Source: Prevotella sp. (GTDB taxonomy: Bacteria > Bacteroidota > Bacteroidia > Bacteroidales > Bacteroidaceae). From it: a DNA stretch of 33,493 bases. Numbering within the stretch: the first letter of the stretch is position 1; every line of letters begins with the position of its first letter. A program made the translations under genes and the position numbers. The notes beneath the pieces are model-generated. The model was not told the DNA's origin, made no database searches, and saw only the letters and a list, made by a program, of their open reading frames with translations. Below are positions 24,300-33,173 of this stretch, piece by piece. The stretch is taken from the NCBI GenBank assembly GCA_016281055.1, contig JAEEHW010000121.1, positions 1-33,493 of the forward strand, written 5' to 3'.

Positions 24300-25355
24300 A
24301 TGGAAATATTAATTTTAGGTGGTACTGGAGCTATGGGAACGCATCTATGTTCACTTCTCGCTGAACGAGGTAACAAATGCGTTGTAACATCAAGGCAAAA
24401 GCAAATTAATACTCCACAAATCACATACCTGCAAGGTAATGCCCATGATAACATCTGGCTATCAAACATCCTAAAACAAAAACATTGGGATGCAATCGTG
24501 GATTTCATGAAATACAACACGAAAGAATTTGAACAGAGATATGAACAGTTCCTTAATTCCACCAAGCATTATATATTCTTAAGTTCCGCACGTGTATATG
24601 CAAACAGCGAAACACCTATTACAGAGAATAGCCCACGCCTACTTGATGTTTGCAATGATGAAGAATATTTGGCAACTGATGAATATGCTCTAACAAAAGC
24701 GCGTCAAGAAGATATACTGAAAAAAAGTGAATATGACAATTGGACAATAATAAGACCTTATGTAACTTATAGTGAAATACGCTTACAACTGTCACCTGCA
24801 GAAAAAGAGTATTGGCTTTATGGAGCTCTTCATGGGAAAACCATTTTTTTCTCTAAAGACATTGCTGATAAATATACGACTCTGACATACGGCAGAGATG
24901 TAGCACGTGGAATTGTTGCATTAATTGGAAAAAAAGATGCTTTGAGGGAAGCATTTCATATTACTGTATCCGAAAGCCACAAATGGAGTGAGATATTAAA
25001 TAATTATCTTGATGTAATAGAAGAAGCAAAAGGTAAGAGGCCCAAAGTGAGAATGTTAGAACATTGGCTTCCTGTAATCGGAGGAAGTGTTCCACAAGTG
25101 AAATGGGACAGGCTATATGATAGGCGCTTTGACAACTCCAAAATCAATCGTTTTATTGATACCACCACATTCAAACCGACACTACAAACAATGTCTGAAT
25201 GTCTAACAGAATTTATGAAAAAGCCACAGTTCCGCCAAATTAACTGGGAATTCGAGGCTATAAAAGACAAAATAACATGGGAAATCACGAATCCAATAGA
25301 CCTATATAAAAATCATTTCCTAAAAAAATACATACGTATAAGATTAGGAATATAA
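24300..25355 (+). CDS. NAD-dependent epimerase/dehydratase-like SDR protein
   Basis: 351 residues from ATG 24300, 3 nt after wzt. An earlier in-frame start at 24267 would overlap wzt and precede the Rossmann strand, so it is rejected. The N terminus MEILILGGTGAMGTHLCSLL has the GxxGxxG loop. FLSSARVYA is the catalytic Ser region and DEYALTKARQE gives the YxxxK pair, so an active extended SDR is likely. The second half is helical with a KITWEITNPIDLYKNHFLKK tail. The sugar-nucleotide substrate cannot be read from sequence. It is directly followed (3 nt) by a MenD-like enzyme, so the two may act in sequence. Confidence 0.82.
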   Translation: MEILILGGTGAMGTHLCSLLAERGNKCVVTSRQKQINTPQITYLQGNAHDNIWLSNILKQKHWDAIVDFMKYNTKEFEQRYEQFLNSTKHYIFLSSARVYANSETPITENSPRLLDVCNDEEYLATDEYALTKARQEDILKKSEYDNWTIIRPYVTYSEIRLQLSPAEKEYWLYGALHGKTIFFSKDIADKYTTLTYGRDVARGIVALIGKKDALREAFHITVSESHKWSEILNNYLDVIEEAKGKRPKVRMLEHWLPVIGGSVPQVKWDRLYDRRFDNSKINRFIDTTTFKPTLQTMSECLTEFMKKPQFRQINWEFEAIKDKITWEITNPIDLYKNHFLKKYIRIRLGI

Positions 25356-25357
25356 AT

Positions 25358-27157
25358 ATGGAAAAAAAATATTACACTATAGAACGGAATACACAGATTA
25401 TTCTGTCTGTATTAAAAGCATATAACATAAAAAGGATCATAGTATCCCCTGGAGCGACTAATATATGTTTTGTTGGCAGCATACAAAATGATGATTTCTT
25501 TGAAGTGTACTCATGTGTTGATGAACGTAGCGCTGCATATATGGCTTGTGGTATGGCAGCAGAAACGGGTGAACCTGTTGTGCTAAGCTGCACAGGAGCC
25601 ACAGCATCAAGAAATTACTATCCTGCTCTAACAGAAGCTTTTTACAGGAAATTACCAGTATTAGCTATTACTTCACATCAAGGAACTGACAGGATTGGTC
25701 ATCTCATTCCACAAAATATTGACAGAAGAATCAAACCGTCGGATATAGTAAAGTTAAGCGTTGACATCCCGATGATTAACAACTTCCGAGATGAACATTA
25801 TGCTACAATAGAAATTAACAAAGCGATAATAGAACTGTTCCGAAGAGGTGGAGGACCTGTACATATTAATTTACAAACATATTACAGTGATGATTTTTCT
25901 ATAAAAGAGCTGCCACCTTGCAGGATAATACGTCATCACGATAGTACCAGAAACCTACCAACACTTCCTCAAGGAAAAATTGCGATTGTAATAGGTTCAC
26001 ACCTAACTTTTAGTGATGAAGAGCAACAAATTATAGACCATTTCTGTGACGAATACGATGCAGTCGTTTTCTGTGACCATACAAGTGGATATTATGGTAC
26101 CCACAGAATTCAATCAGCAATATTGTTTACACAAAAAGAGTATAATTCACCGCTAAACAACTTTGCTTTGATAATATATATAGGTGAGGTATGGGGCGAC
26201 TACACCATAGGAAAGGTACAGGCACCGGAATTATGGAGAGTTAGTCAAAACGGAGAAATACAAGATGTTTTCAACCGTATGAGTCATACGGTTGAAATGA
26301 ATGAAATATTATTCTTCAAACATTATATCAAGGGAGATAACATTCCATCCAATATTACATTAACAAACTCGCTGAAAATCGAAATAGAAAATTTACGTAA
26401 CAAGATTACAGACATAACATTTAGTAATGTCTGGATAGCCTCACAAACAGCACCCTATTTCCCTGATAACAGCAGAGTTCATTTAGGAATATTAAACTCT
26501 TTACGTACATGGAATTTCTTCGATTTTCCTCAAACAGTAAAAAGTTACAGCAATGTTGGAGGCTTTGGCATAGATGGTTGCGTTAGCAGCATGATTGGCG
26601 CTTCCTTTATACATCCCGAATTACTTTATTATGCAGTAATTGGAGACCTTGCCTTTTTTTATGACCTCAATTCACTTGGAAACAGACATATTGGAAGTAA
26701 TATTCGAATACTTCTGATAAACAATGGGAAAGGTGCAGAATTTAGACTATACAATCACAGATGCAATGCTTTCGGGAACGATGCGGAACAATATATGGCA
26801 GCAGCAGGACATTGGGGAAACAAGTCTTCTTTACTTGTAAAACACTATGCAGAAGACTTAGGCTTTATATATTATTCAGCAACGACAAAAGAAGAATATC
26901 TAGAAATAAAGAAAATTTTTCTATCTCCTGAGATATCAGACAAACCAATGTTGGTTGAAGTTTTTACTGATTCAAAAGACGAAAGTGATGCATTAAAACA
27001 AATTGATTATATAGTAAAATCTCCAAAAGAAGAAAACCAACCTTTACCAACAGAAACTAGTTTTAAACAAAAACTTAAAAATAATATAAAAAAGGTAATT
27101 GGTCAAGACAATATAGACAAACTAAAAAAAACTTTTCCTGGCAGTAACGCAGAATAA
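25358..27157 (+). CDS. MenD-like thiamine diphosphate-dependent enzyme
   Basis: 599 residues with the three-domain layout of ThDP enzymes. The N-terminal Pyr domain carries the activating Glu56 in SCVDERSAAYMACGMAAET and the VVLSCTGATASRNYYPALTE stretch. The C-terminal PP domain has GDLAFFYDLNSL (429-440) and INNGKG (454-459), the Mg-ThDP binding motif at the usual spacing. It resembles MenD and acetolactate synthase more than transketolase. As no menaquinone genes are adjacent, it is probably a polysaccharide-specific paralogue making a branched or carboxylated sugar, or its precursor. A lysine-rich amphipathic tail from about residue 570 (FKQKLKNNIKKVIG...) could bind membrane. Confidence 0.82.
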   Translation: MEKKYYTIERNTQIILSVLKAYNIKRIIVSPGATNICFVGSIQNDDFFEVYSCVDERSAAYMACGMAAETGEPVVLSCTGATASRNYYPALTEAFYRKLPVLAITSHQGTDRIGHLIPQNIDRRIKPSDIVKLSVDIPMINNFRDEHYATIEINKAIIELFRRGGGPVHINLQTYYSDDFSIKELPPCRIIRHHDSTRNLPTLPQGKIAIVIGSHLTFSDEEQQIIDHFCDEYDAVVFCDHTSGYYGTHRIQSAILFTQKEYNSPLNNFALIIYIGEVWGDYTIGKVQAPELWRVSQNGEIQDVFNRMSHTVEMNEILFFKHYIKGDNIPSNITLTNSLKIEIENLRNKITDITFSNVWIASQTAPYFPDNSRVHLGILNSLRTWNFFDFPQTVKSYSNVGGFGIDGCVSSMIGASFIHPELLYYAVIGDLAFFYDLNSLGNRHIGSNIRILLINNGKGAEFRLYNHRCNAFGNDAEQYMAAAGHWGNKSSLLVKHYAEDLGFIYYSATTKEEYLEIKKIFLSPEISDKPMLVEVFTDSKDESDALKQIDYIVKSPKEENQPLPTETSFKQKLKNNIKKVIGQDNIDKLKKTFPGSNAE

Positions 27158-27175
27158 TCAAATTTAGCAATTCTA

Positions 27176-27409
27176 ATGATTAAAGAAAACATCATTGAGT
27201 ACATAACACTCTGTATCGGAGTTTTTGCTAATAATTTTGGAATATCAAACTCTCATGCCTATCAATATCTTAAGAAGTATAAGGCTATAAAGTTTTTGAT
27301 AGACTATTATGACATAGAACATACTTTGTCCATAGACGAGGCTATAGAAGATTGTGTTAATATCTGTCAGAGGAATGGAGGGGCATTAAAACTTAATACA
27401 CAAAATTGA
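27176..27409 (+). CDS. DUF3791-family small protein
   Basis: 77 residues. It shows the DUF3791 pattern: an N-terminal helix (IIEYITLCIGVFANNFGIS), the NSHAYQYLKKYKAIKFLIDY segment and an acidic DEAIEDCVNIC end. It is 1 nt upstream of the DUF3990 gene, the usual neighbour of this family. Such paired small genes are commonly interpreted as the antitoxin or accessory part of a module. That reading is by context only; no activity is established from this sequence. Confidence 0.72.
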   Translation: MIKENIIEYITLCIGVFANNFGISNSHAYQYLKKYKAIKFLIDYYDIEHTLSIDEAIEDCVNICQRNGGALKLNTQN

Positions 27410-27410
27410 G

Positions 27411-27881
27411 ATGATACTGTATCATGGATCAAATACACATATTGACGTTATAGACTTGCAGAAGGGGAAAAAAGGGAAAGACTTTGGAAAAGGATTTTAT
27501 CTTAGTTCTTCACAACAGCAGGCATACAGAATGGCAGAACTCACAGTAATGAAGACAGGACAAGGCACTCCCATAGTTACAGAATTTGATTTTAATGAAG
27601 AGCAGTCCCATCAGTTAAAACGACTTGATTTTACCTCCTATAACAAAGAATGGGCAGAGTTTGTCATTATGAACAGAATGAATACATCGGACATACAGGC
27701 CCACGACTATGATATAGTATATGGTCCAATAGCAGATGACACTGTTGGCGCTACGATGCAGCTCTTTCAGCGTAAATTCATTTCCATGGATGAATTAATT
27801 GCTCGTCTAAAGTTTAGGAATCCCAAATATCAGTATTTCTTTGGTACTTCTACCGCAATAAGAACGCTCAAACGTTTGTGA
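27411..27881 (+). CDS. DUF3990-family protein, putative ADP-ribosyltransferase-like toxin
   Basis: 156 residues. The start MILYHGSN, then DFGKGFYLSSSQQQAYRMAE, matches DUF3990. These blocks resemble the first motifs of the ADP-ribosyltransferase superfamily (Tyr-His-Gly-Ser, then Gly-x-Gly-Phe-Tyr with trailing Ser). A conserved WAEFVIMNRM (Glu83) and YDIVYGPIADD follow. The compact size and position between two small genes (gaps of 1 nt each side) suggest a toxin with flanking antitoxin-like partners. The toxin call is inference. The target could be protein or nucleic acid. Confidence 0.72.
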   Translation: MILYHGSNTHIDVIDLQKGKKGKDFGKGFYLSSSQQQAYRMAELTVMKTGQGTPIVTEFDFNEEQSHQLKRLDFTSYNKEWAEFVIMNRMNTSDIQAHDYDIVYGPIADDTVGATMQLFQRKFISMDELIARLKFRNPKYQYFFGTSTAIRTLKRL

Positions 27882-27882
27882 T

Positions 27883-28125
27883 ATGACCCAATTAAATGAA
27901 GAACAGAAACGTGACAAGCAATTCATGATAGAGAGCTTGGCAACGGAGTTGACACTAATGCTGATGGAAAATAAACACCTTTCCATGGAAGAGGCATTAG
28001 ACACTCTCTATAACTCACACACCTTCCGTTTAATTGAAGATGAAAATACCGGATTATATTATCAAGGTCCTGTTTATGTAATGGAATACCTTAATGAAGA
28101 ACTAAACAAAAACACACAAGGCTGA
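27883..28125 (+). CDS. Small acidic partner of the DUF3990 gene
   Basis: 80 residues, starting 1 nt after the DUF3990 stop. It is helical and acidic at the ends, with the segments QFMIESLATELTLMLMENKH, MEEALDTLYNSHTFRLIED and GPVYVMEYLNEEL. The family is not firmly recognised, though it resembles small genes that accompany DUF3990. It most likely acts with its two upstream neighbours, as antitoxin or specificity factor; this is inference from gene order. The next glycan gene starts 12 nt later. Confidence 0.65.
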   Translation: MTQLNEEQKRDKQFMIESLATELTLMLMENKHLSMEEALDTLYNSHTFRLIEDENTGLYYQGPVYVMEYLNEELNKNTQG

Positions 28126-28137
28126 TACTTTAAGACG

Positions 28138-29298
28138 ATGAATATACTTGTTGTAAATTTCGACAAGAACTTTAATTATGGTGGTGTATTGCAAGGATGG
28201 GCCTTGCAACATGTTCTTGAATCTATGGGGCACACGGTTGTAAAAGCAGAAGTTCCACTGCCGTCAAAATACCCAAAACAAAAACTACATTTATTATGGA
28301 ATATTGCCAAACGAATTAGACGAAAATACCTAATTGGCGATAAGTCCATAGAAATTCTCCGTGAGTTTAGGGAAAATGACATTCAATACATTCCACACAA
28401 GGACGTAATGCGTTTCATGAAATCACACATCAACACTGTAACAGTAAATTCGTTGAATGAATTAAATGGTAATGACTATGATGCAGTGATAGTTGGTAGT
28501 GATCAGGTTTGGCGAAAGAAATATATGCGAAACCACTCGTTTTTATCAAATAAATCTGTAAGTGACAATACTTTCTTGGCATTCACTGATAACTGGCACT
28601 GCAAACGTATTGCATATGCGGCATCAATTGGAGTAGACTATTGGGAATATACTGATACGGAAACAGAAGTAATCAGACCTCTCATTCAGAAATTTGATGC
28701 TATATCTGTACGCGAAGATAGTGCCATCAAGCTATTACATGAGAATCTCGATCCAACGTTGAATATCGAGCATGTACTTGACCCTACGCTACTTATTGAT
28801 AAAAAAGAATATCAAAAACTCTTACATAAAAATAGTGAGCAAAGTCATAATGGAGAAATACTAATCTATATTTTAGATCAGACCAAGGAAAAGGATGATA
28901 TGATAGAATGCATAAAAAACGAAGTCAAACTAAACTCTTTTTGTGCAAACAATCCAAAATATCTACAATTGCATCTAAAGCCAGAAGAACGGATACAGAA
29001 TTCCATTACATCTTGGCTACGAGGTTTCAACGATGCAAGTCTTATGATAACAGATTCTTACCATGGTTGTGTATTCTCTATAATTTTTGAAAAGCCCTTC
29101 TATGTCATACTCAACGAAGTAAGGGGAACCGCTCGCATAATGTCATTGTTGAAGATATTCAATCTAACAGAACGAATAATACGTTCAAAAGAAGATATTA
29201 TTACTATAAATAAAGATATAAATTGGGAAAGAGTAAGAGAAATAAAAAAACAATGGCAGGTAAAGAGTCTTGCTTTTCTTCAGAATGCATTAGGTTAA
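28138..29298 (+). CDS. Polysaccharide pyruvyltransferase-family protein
   Basis: 386 residues, GT-B-like. It carries the signatures of the PF04230 pyruvyltransferase family: the N-terminal NFNYGGVLQGWALQHVLESM, VIVGSDQVWRKKY, the AYAASIG stretch, ISVREDSAIKLL and the C-terminal TDSYHGCVFSIIFEKPFY. Members transfer pyruvate from phosphoenolpyruvate to sugar residues as ketals, giving the polymer negative charge (as CsaB or WcaK). Some act in other transfers, so the acceptor is unknown. It is flanked by non-glycan genes on both sides. Coding sequence here is clearly AT-rich compared with the first third of the window. Confidence 0.88.
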   Translation: MNILVVNFDKNFNYGGVLQGWALQHVLESMGHTVVKAEVPLPSKYPKQKLHLLWNIAKRIRRKYLIGDKSIEILREFRENDIQYIPHKDVMRFMKSHINTVTVNSLNELNGNDYDAVIVGSDQVWRKKYMRNHSFLSNKSVSDNTFLAFTDNWHCKRIAYAASIGVDYWEYTDTETEVIRPLIQKFDAISVREDSAIKLLHENLDPTLNIEHVLDPTLLIDKKEYQKLLHKNSEQSHNGEILIYILDQTKEKDDMIECIKNEVKLNSFCANNPKYLQLHLKPEERIQNSITSWLRGFNDASLMITDSYHGCVFSIIFEKPFYVILNEVRGTARIMSLLKIFNLTERIIRSKEDIITINKDINWERVREIKKQWQVKSLAFLQNALG

Positions 29299-29318
29299 TC
29301 ATTCACGGAATTTAGGAA

Positions 29319-30041
29319 ATGGCATCACAACTTTTGAATATACTACGTGAACAAAAAGAAATGAGGTTAAAGGGTGGAATATACCATAAAACCCAAATAG
29401 ATTTAGCCTATAATTCAAACCACATAGAGGGAAGCAAACTGTCACATGAACAGACACGTTATATTTATGAAACAAATACTATTGGAGTTTCAGAGCAAGC
29501 TATTAGTGTGAATGATGTATTGGAAACAGTGAACCACTTTAGATGCTTAGATTATATTATTGACAATGCGGATATCGTTCTATCGGAGCAATTGATAAAA
29601 GACCTACATGGGATTCTTAAGAATGGCACATCTGACAGTCTAAAATCATGGTTAGCAGTAGGAGATTATAAGCAATTGCCCAATGAGGTCGGTGGTATTG
29701 AGACTTCTTTACCAGAAGATGTTCATAAACACATGGAAAAGTTACTAAACTCATATAATGAAATCAGTGACAAAACTATTAATGACATAATTGATTTTCA
29801 TGTGCATTTTGAGCGTGTTCATCCTTTTCAAGATGGAAATGGCCGTGTAGGACGACTGATTATGTTCAAAGAATGTTTGGCAAATGATATCGTACCATTC
29901 ATTATAACTGATGAAATGAAGATGTTTTATTACCGTGGTCTTCACGAATGGGGACACATAAATGAATACCTTGCAGATACATGTCTTGCTGCGCAAGATG
30001 ATTACCAACATACACTGGACTATTTCAGAATAAAATACTAA
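29319..30041 (+). CDS. Fic-domain protein (AMPylase family) with N-terminal inhibitory helix
   Basis: 240 residues. The full Fic motif HPFQDGNGRVGR is at 168-179, with catalytic His168 and all Gly, Asn and Arg positions kept, so nucleotide transfer (usually AMPylation) is expected. The N-terminal segment contains SNHIEG (33-38), the (S/T)xxxE(G/N) inhibitory motif of class II Fic enzymes, in which the Glu blocks ATP binding. This makes it self-restrained with no separate antitoxin needed. The protein is compact with no added DNA-binding domain. It sits in the polysaccharide operon 20 nt after the pyruvyltransferase. The substrate is unknown; a role in the operon is not evident. Confidence 0.9.
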   Translation: MASQLLNILREQKEMRLKGGIYHKTQIDLAYNSNHIEGSKLSHEQTRYIYETNTIGVSEQAISVNDVLETVNHFRCLDYIIDNADIVLSEQLIKDLHGILKNGTSDSLKSWLAVGDYKQLPNEVGGIETSLPEDVHKHMEKLLNSYNEISDKTINDIIDFHVHFERVHPFQDGNGRVGRLIMFKECLANDIVPFIITDEMKMFYYRGLHEWGHINEYLADTCLAAQDDYQHTLDYFRIKY

Positions 30042-30071
30042 TTCCATCACAGACTTTTCTGACAATAGATA

Positions 30072-31148
30072 ATGAAAATCTTAATACCACTTACAAGAGG
30101 TAAAATAGAAGATATAACAAATCCTTATATTCTTACATTGATAAATGCCATAACACACACACACAAGGATATAGGGTTCTATTTCAATCCTACAATTTTA
30201 TGGCAACATAGATGCTTAGAAATGGATATAGTCCATATAATGTGGCCTGATCTTTTTCGACATGATATGAAAGAAGGCTTTGACTTAAGGTTAAGGCTCA
30301 TGGAACTAAAGGAGCATGGGGTGAAAATCATCACAACATGTCATAATATTCATTCACATGTTCCCGACAATGAATTCTCAGATATCAGTTATGATATAGC
30401 ATATGAATTAAGTGATGTGATTATACATTTAGGACATTTCAGTAAAAGAATATTTGAAGAAAAATATCCAAATGTAACACATATTTATATACCACATCAT
30501 GTGTATGACACGTTTTATTCTAAACAATATAGTAGAGAAGAGAGTCTTAAACATTTACATCTGCCTTCTAAATTCAAATATGTTGTTTGCATCGGAACTT
30601 TTAGGACTGAAGAAGAAAGAGAACTTGTATATGCTTTAGCAAAGAAATTAAGGAATAAAGGCATACGCATTCTCGCTCCTTCGTATGAAATATGGTACTT
30701 GAACAATCTAACAATAAGAGACAAGGTACATTTATGGAAGAAGAAAAAAAATCTTTCAAGAAACGGTCTCTATATATGTGGTAAATATATAGACGATACA
30801 GAATTGCCATATTATTATGGAGCGTCAGACGTTTCCTTAATACACAGGATATCAATTCTTAACTCTGGCAATTTACCCTTAGGTTTTTTAATGGGAAATG
30901 TTGTTGTTGGTCCAAATGTAGGAAATGTTGGAGAAATATTAAAAGAGACTGGCAATCCCATATTTGATCCCCATAATATAGATTCTGCATACTCGGCTAT
31001 TATCGAAGCATTCAATATGGCTCAAAGTGGAAAGGGAAAACAAAATCACGATTATAGTTTGAAGCATTTTTCAACAAATATGATTGCAGAAGAAACATAT
31101 AAATTATATTTGGATATTACAAATACCAACGACTATATAATTGAATAA
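30072..31148 (+). CDS. Glycosyltransferase, GT-B fold (GT4-like)
   Basis: 358 residues. The N-terminal half holds a beta-alpha pattern with VHIMWPDLFR, KIITTCHNIHSH and the DVIIHLGHFSKRIFEEKYPN-VTHIYIPHHV hinge. The C-terminal Rossmann half begins at YVVCIGTFRTEEE and has CGKYIDDTELPYYYGASDVS, then LPLGFLMGNVVVGPNVGNVG, which resembles the sugar-nucleotide site of GT4 retaining enzymes. The usual E-x7-E motif is not clear, so family assignment within GT-B is moderate. It probably adds one residue of the repeat unit on the cytoplasmic side. It lies 30 nt after the Fic gene and 6 nt before yraN. Confidence 0.82.
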   Translation: MKILIPLTRGKIEDITNPYILTLINAITHTHKDIGFYFNPTILWQHRCLEMDIVHIMWPDLFRHDMKEGFDLRLRLMELKEHGVKIITTCHNIHSHVPDNEFSDISYDIAYELSDVIIHLGHFSKRIFEEKYPNVTHIYIPHHVYDTFYSKQYSREESLKHLHLPSKFKYVVCIGTFRTEEERELVYALAKKLRNKGIRILAPSYEIWYLNNLTIRDKVHLWKKKKNLSRNGLYICGKYIDDTELPYYYGASDVSLIHRISILNSGNLPLGFLMGNVVVGPNVGNVGEILKETGNPIFDPHNIDSAYSAIIEAFNMAQSGKGKQNHDYSLKHFSTNMIAEETYKLYLDITNTNDYIIE

Positions 31149-31154
31149 CATTCT

Positions 31155-31616
31155 ATGGCGGCACACAACGATTTAGGCAAATGGGGAGAACAGGTGGCGG
31201 CAGACTATCTCGCTGGCAAAGGATGGAAGATACTACACCGCGATTGGAAATATGAACATAAGGACCTCGATATCGTTTGTGTTGACAATAAAACAAATTC
31301 AGTTGTGTTTGTAGAAGTTAAGACCCGAACCACTGACCAATGGGGAGAACCAAGCGAAGCTATTAATCTACAGAAAAAAAACAACGTCATTAATGCTGCA
31401 ACTGCATATCTGCGTGAGTTTGGCTTGATGGGAAGGATATGGAGATACGACAGTATTTCTATCGTTGGTTCACCAGATACGAAATATACCATAGAACACA
31501 AGGAAAATATTGTCGATTTACTTGACAAGTTTGAATATCAGAAACAAAACAAAATCTATAGCAAACAACGTCCCGGCACATGGAGACGAAGCATGTGGGG
31601 AAGAGGAGGGTTTTAA
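31155..31616 (+). CDS. yraN: YraN/UPF0102-family nuclease-like protein
   Basis: 153 residues. It matches the UPF0102 family: LGKWGEQVAADYLAGKGWKI at the start, HKDLDIVCVD and the VVFVEVKTR core. The predicted restriction-endonuclease-like active site Glu12, Asp39 and Glu54-Val-Lys56 is intact. Bacterial members are proposed Holliday-junction or DNA-repair nucleases; none of these roles is glycan-related. The C terminus is basic (KQRPGTWRRSMWGRGGF), suiting DNA contact. It starts 6 nt after the glycosyltransferase. A degenerate relative lies after the aminotransferase (32765). Confidence 0.92.
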   Translation: MAAHNDLGKWGEQVAADYLAGKGWKILHRDWKYEHKDLDIVCVDNKTNSVVFVEVKTRTTDQWGEPSEAINLQKKNNVINAATAYLREFGLMGRIWRYDSISIVGSPDTKYTIEHKENIVDLLDKFEYQKQNKIYSKQRPGTWRRSMWGRGGF

Positions 31617-31617
31617 T

Positions 31618-31660
31618 AATTCATAGTTCATAATTGCCCACACAATCTTAATTCTTAACT
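31618..31660 (+). repeat. Degenerate heptamer repeats before the aminotransferase gene
   Basis: AATTCAT, AGTTCAT, AATTGCC (31618-31638) keep a 7-nt register. ATCTTAA, TTCTTAA, CTC appear near 31645-31661. It is weaker than the arrays at 6107 and 8136 but occupies the same kind of position, immediately after a stop codon and just before a start. Confidence 0.45.
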
Positions 31661-31664
31661 CCGG

Positions 31665-32768
31665 ATGAACATCCCTTTCCTTTCTCTTAAAGACATAACG
31701 TCGCTATACGGTAATGAGATACATGAGGCTGTAAATCGTGTGATAGACAGCGGATGGTATCTTAAAGGCGAAGAAACTTCTTGTTTTGAAACGGAATATG
31801 CCAGATATATCGGTACGCAGCATTGTGTAAGCGTAGCTAATGGACTTGATGCCCTAACGCTTATGCTTCGGGCATATAAAGAAAAAGGAGCGTTGCAAGA
31901 CGGCGATGAGGTGATTGTACCAGCAAACACATACATTGCCACCATCCTTGCCATTACGGAAAACAATCTCAAACCTGTACTCATAGAGCCTTCATGGGAC
32001 ACGCTTCAGATAGATCCGACACTTATTGAAAAAAACATTACGCCACACACACGTGCTGTGATGATAGTTCATCTATATGGACGTTTGGCATACACTGAAC
32101 AAATCGGCAGAATATGCAAAACGCACAGATTGCTGTTGCTTGAGGATAACGCACAGGCACAAGGATGCACATATAATAATATCCATACCGGTGCATTGGG
32201 TGATGCTGCTGCACATTCGTTTTATCCCGGTAAAAATCTCGGCGCATTGGGTGATGCAGGAGCTGTAACCACCAACGACCAGGAACTGGCAGAGATAATC
32301 AGTGCACTGGGAAATTATGGTTCGTCAGAAAAATATGTATATCCATACAAAGGGCGCAACAGCAGGATGGACGAGATACAAGCGGCAGTTCTTCGTGTGA
32401 GATTGCGGCATCTCGATGAAAACAACGCAAAGCGACAACTGATTGCTGCATATTATTACGACCATATAGTCAATCCCATCGTGACACTACCAGTAAGCAT
32501 AGACGACAATAGCAACGTATATCATCTGTTTCCCATATTTTGCCCAAAGCGGAACAAATTACAAAAACATCTGTCTGACAACGGTATTGAAACAATAATA
32601 CATTACCCTATCCCACCCCATAGGCAACAATGCTATAAAGAATGGAACAACATCTCGCTGCCTATCACAGAACGCATAGCAGACGAAGAACTGTCATTGC
32701 CTATCAGTCCTACACTGACAGAAGAACAGGCAAAATATATAATAAAGGCAGTAAATGATTTTGCATGA
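31665..32768 (+). CDS. DegT/DnrJ/EryC1 sugar aminotransferase (FdtB/QdtB-like)
   Basis: 367 residues, full length for PLP-dependent nucleotide-sugar aminotransferases. The N-terminal [20 protein letters not shown] and [20 protein letters not shown] segments are typical. DNAQAQG (Asp161) contacts the PLP ring nitrogen, and [17 protein letters not shown] holds the Schiff-base Lys190. [16 protein letters not shown] and IHYPIPPH complete the active site. The overall pattern is closest to FdtB/QdtB, which aminate dTDP-3-oxo-6-deoxyhexoses. With the FdtA-like protein encoded at 21704 this predicts dTDP-Fuc3N or dTDP-Qui3N. The stop overlaps the next start (ATGA). Confidence 0.9.
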   Translation: MNIPFLSLKDITSLYGNEIHEAVNRVIDSGWYLKGEETSCFETEYARYIGTQHCVSVANGLDALTLMLRAYKEKGALQDGDEVIVPANTYIATILAITENNLKPVLIEPSWDTLQIDPTLIEKNITPHTRAVMIVHLYGRLAYTEQIGRICKTHRLLLLEDNAQAQGCTYNNIHTGALGDAAAHSFYPGKNLGALGDAGAVTTNDQELAEIISALGNYGSSEKYVYPYKGRNSRMDEIQAAVLRVRLRHLDENNAKRQLIAAYYYDHIVNPIVTLPVSIDDNSNVYHLFPIFCPKRNKLQKHLSDNGIETIIHYPIPPHRQQCYKEWNNISLPITERIADEELSLPISPTLTEEQAKYIIKAVNDFA

Positions 32769-33157
32769 CACACCTTGAAGCTATTGACATTGCTGCAGAA
32801 TATATGGAGCAAAAAGGCTGGTATGTACGTCATCGCCGTTGGGAATACGACCATCGTAATCTTGACATGGTTTGTATTGATGAAGATATGTCAACATTGG
32901 TGTTTATAGAAATATTGAACAACGGTTGTAAGGTTTCCCCATCACTGGATGACATGGTCGTAACGGCAGCTATGTATGTTCGTGATTATCACTTAGAGAA
33001 CATTCCCATACGATTCGACCGTATATCAGTAAACAGCACTTCTGAAGGCTCTTACAACATCAAGCACACAGAAAACACATGCCATATAGCAGATCCTTAC
33101 ATATTTTACGAACAGATGCGTGACAGGCAGCGTGTGCATGATATTTTATGTGGTTAA
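32765..33157 (+). CDS. Degenerate YraN paralogue, probably catalytically inactive
   Basis: 130 residues. It aligns with the YraN protein encoded at 31155 over most of its length: [22 protein letters not shown] against GWKILHRDWKYEHKDLDIVCVD, and [12 protein letters not shown] against YTIEHKENIVDL. Only Asp34 and Glu49 of the active site remain. The position of the first Glu is Ile7, and the EVK lysine is Leu51 (FIEILNN). The basic C-terminal tail is gone. The frame is intact and starts inside the aminotransferase stop (ATGA), so it is translated, probably as a dead or repurposed paralogue. Duplication around the aminotransferase is likely. Confidence 0.82.
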   Translation: MTHLEAIDIAAEYMEQKGWYVRHRRWEYDHRNLDMVCIDEDMSTLVFIEILNNGCKVSPSLDDMVVTAAMYVRDYHLENIPIRFDRISVNSTSEGSYNIKHTENTCHIADPYIFYEQMRDRQRVHDILCG

Positions 33158-33173
33158 ATATTTAATTCCATAA

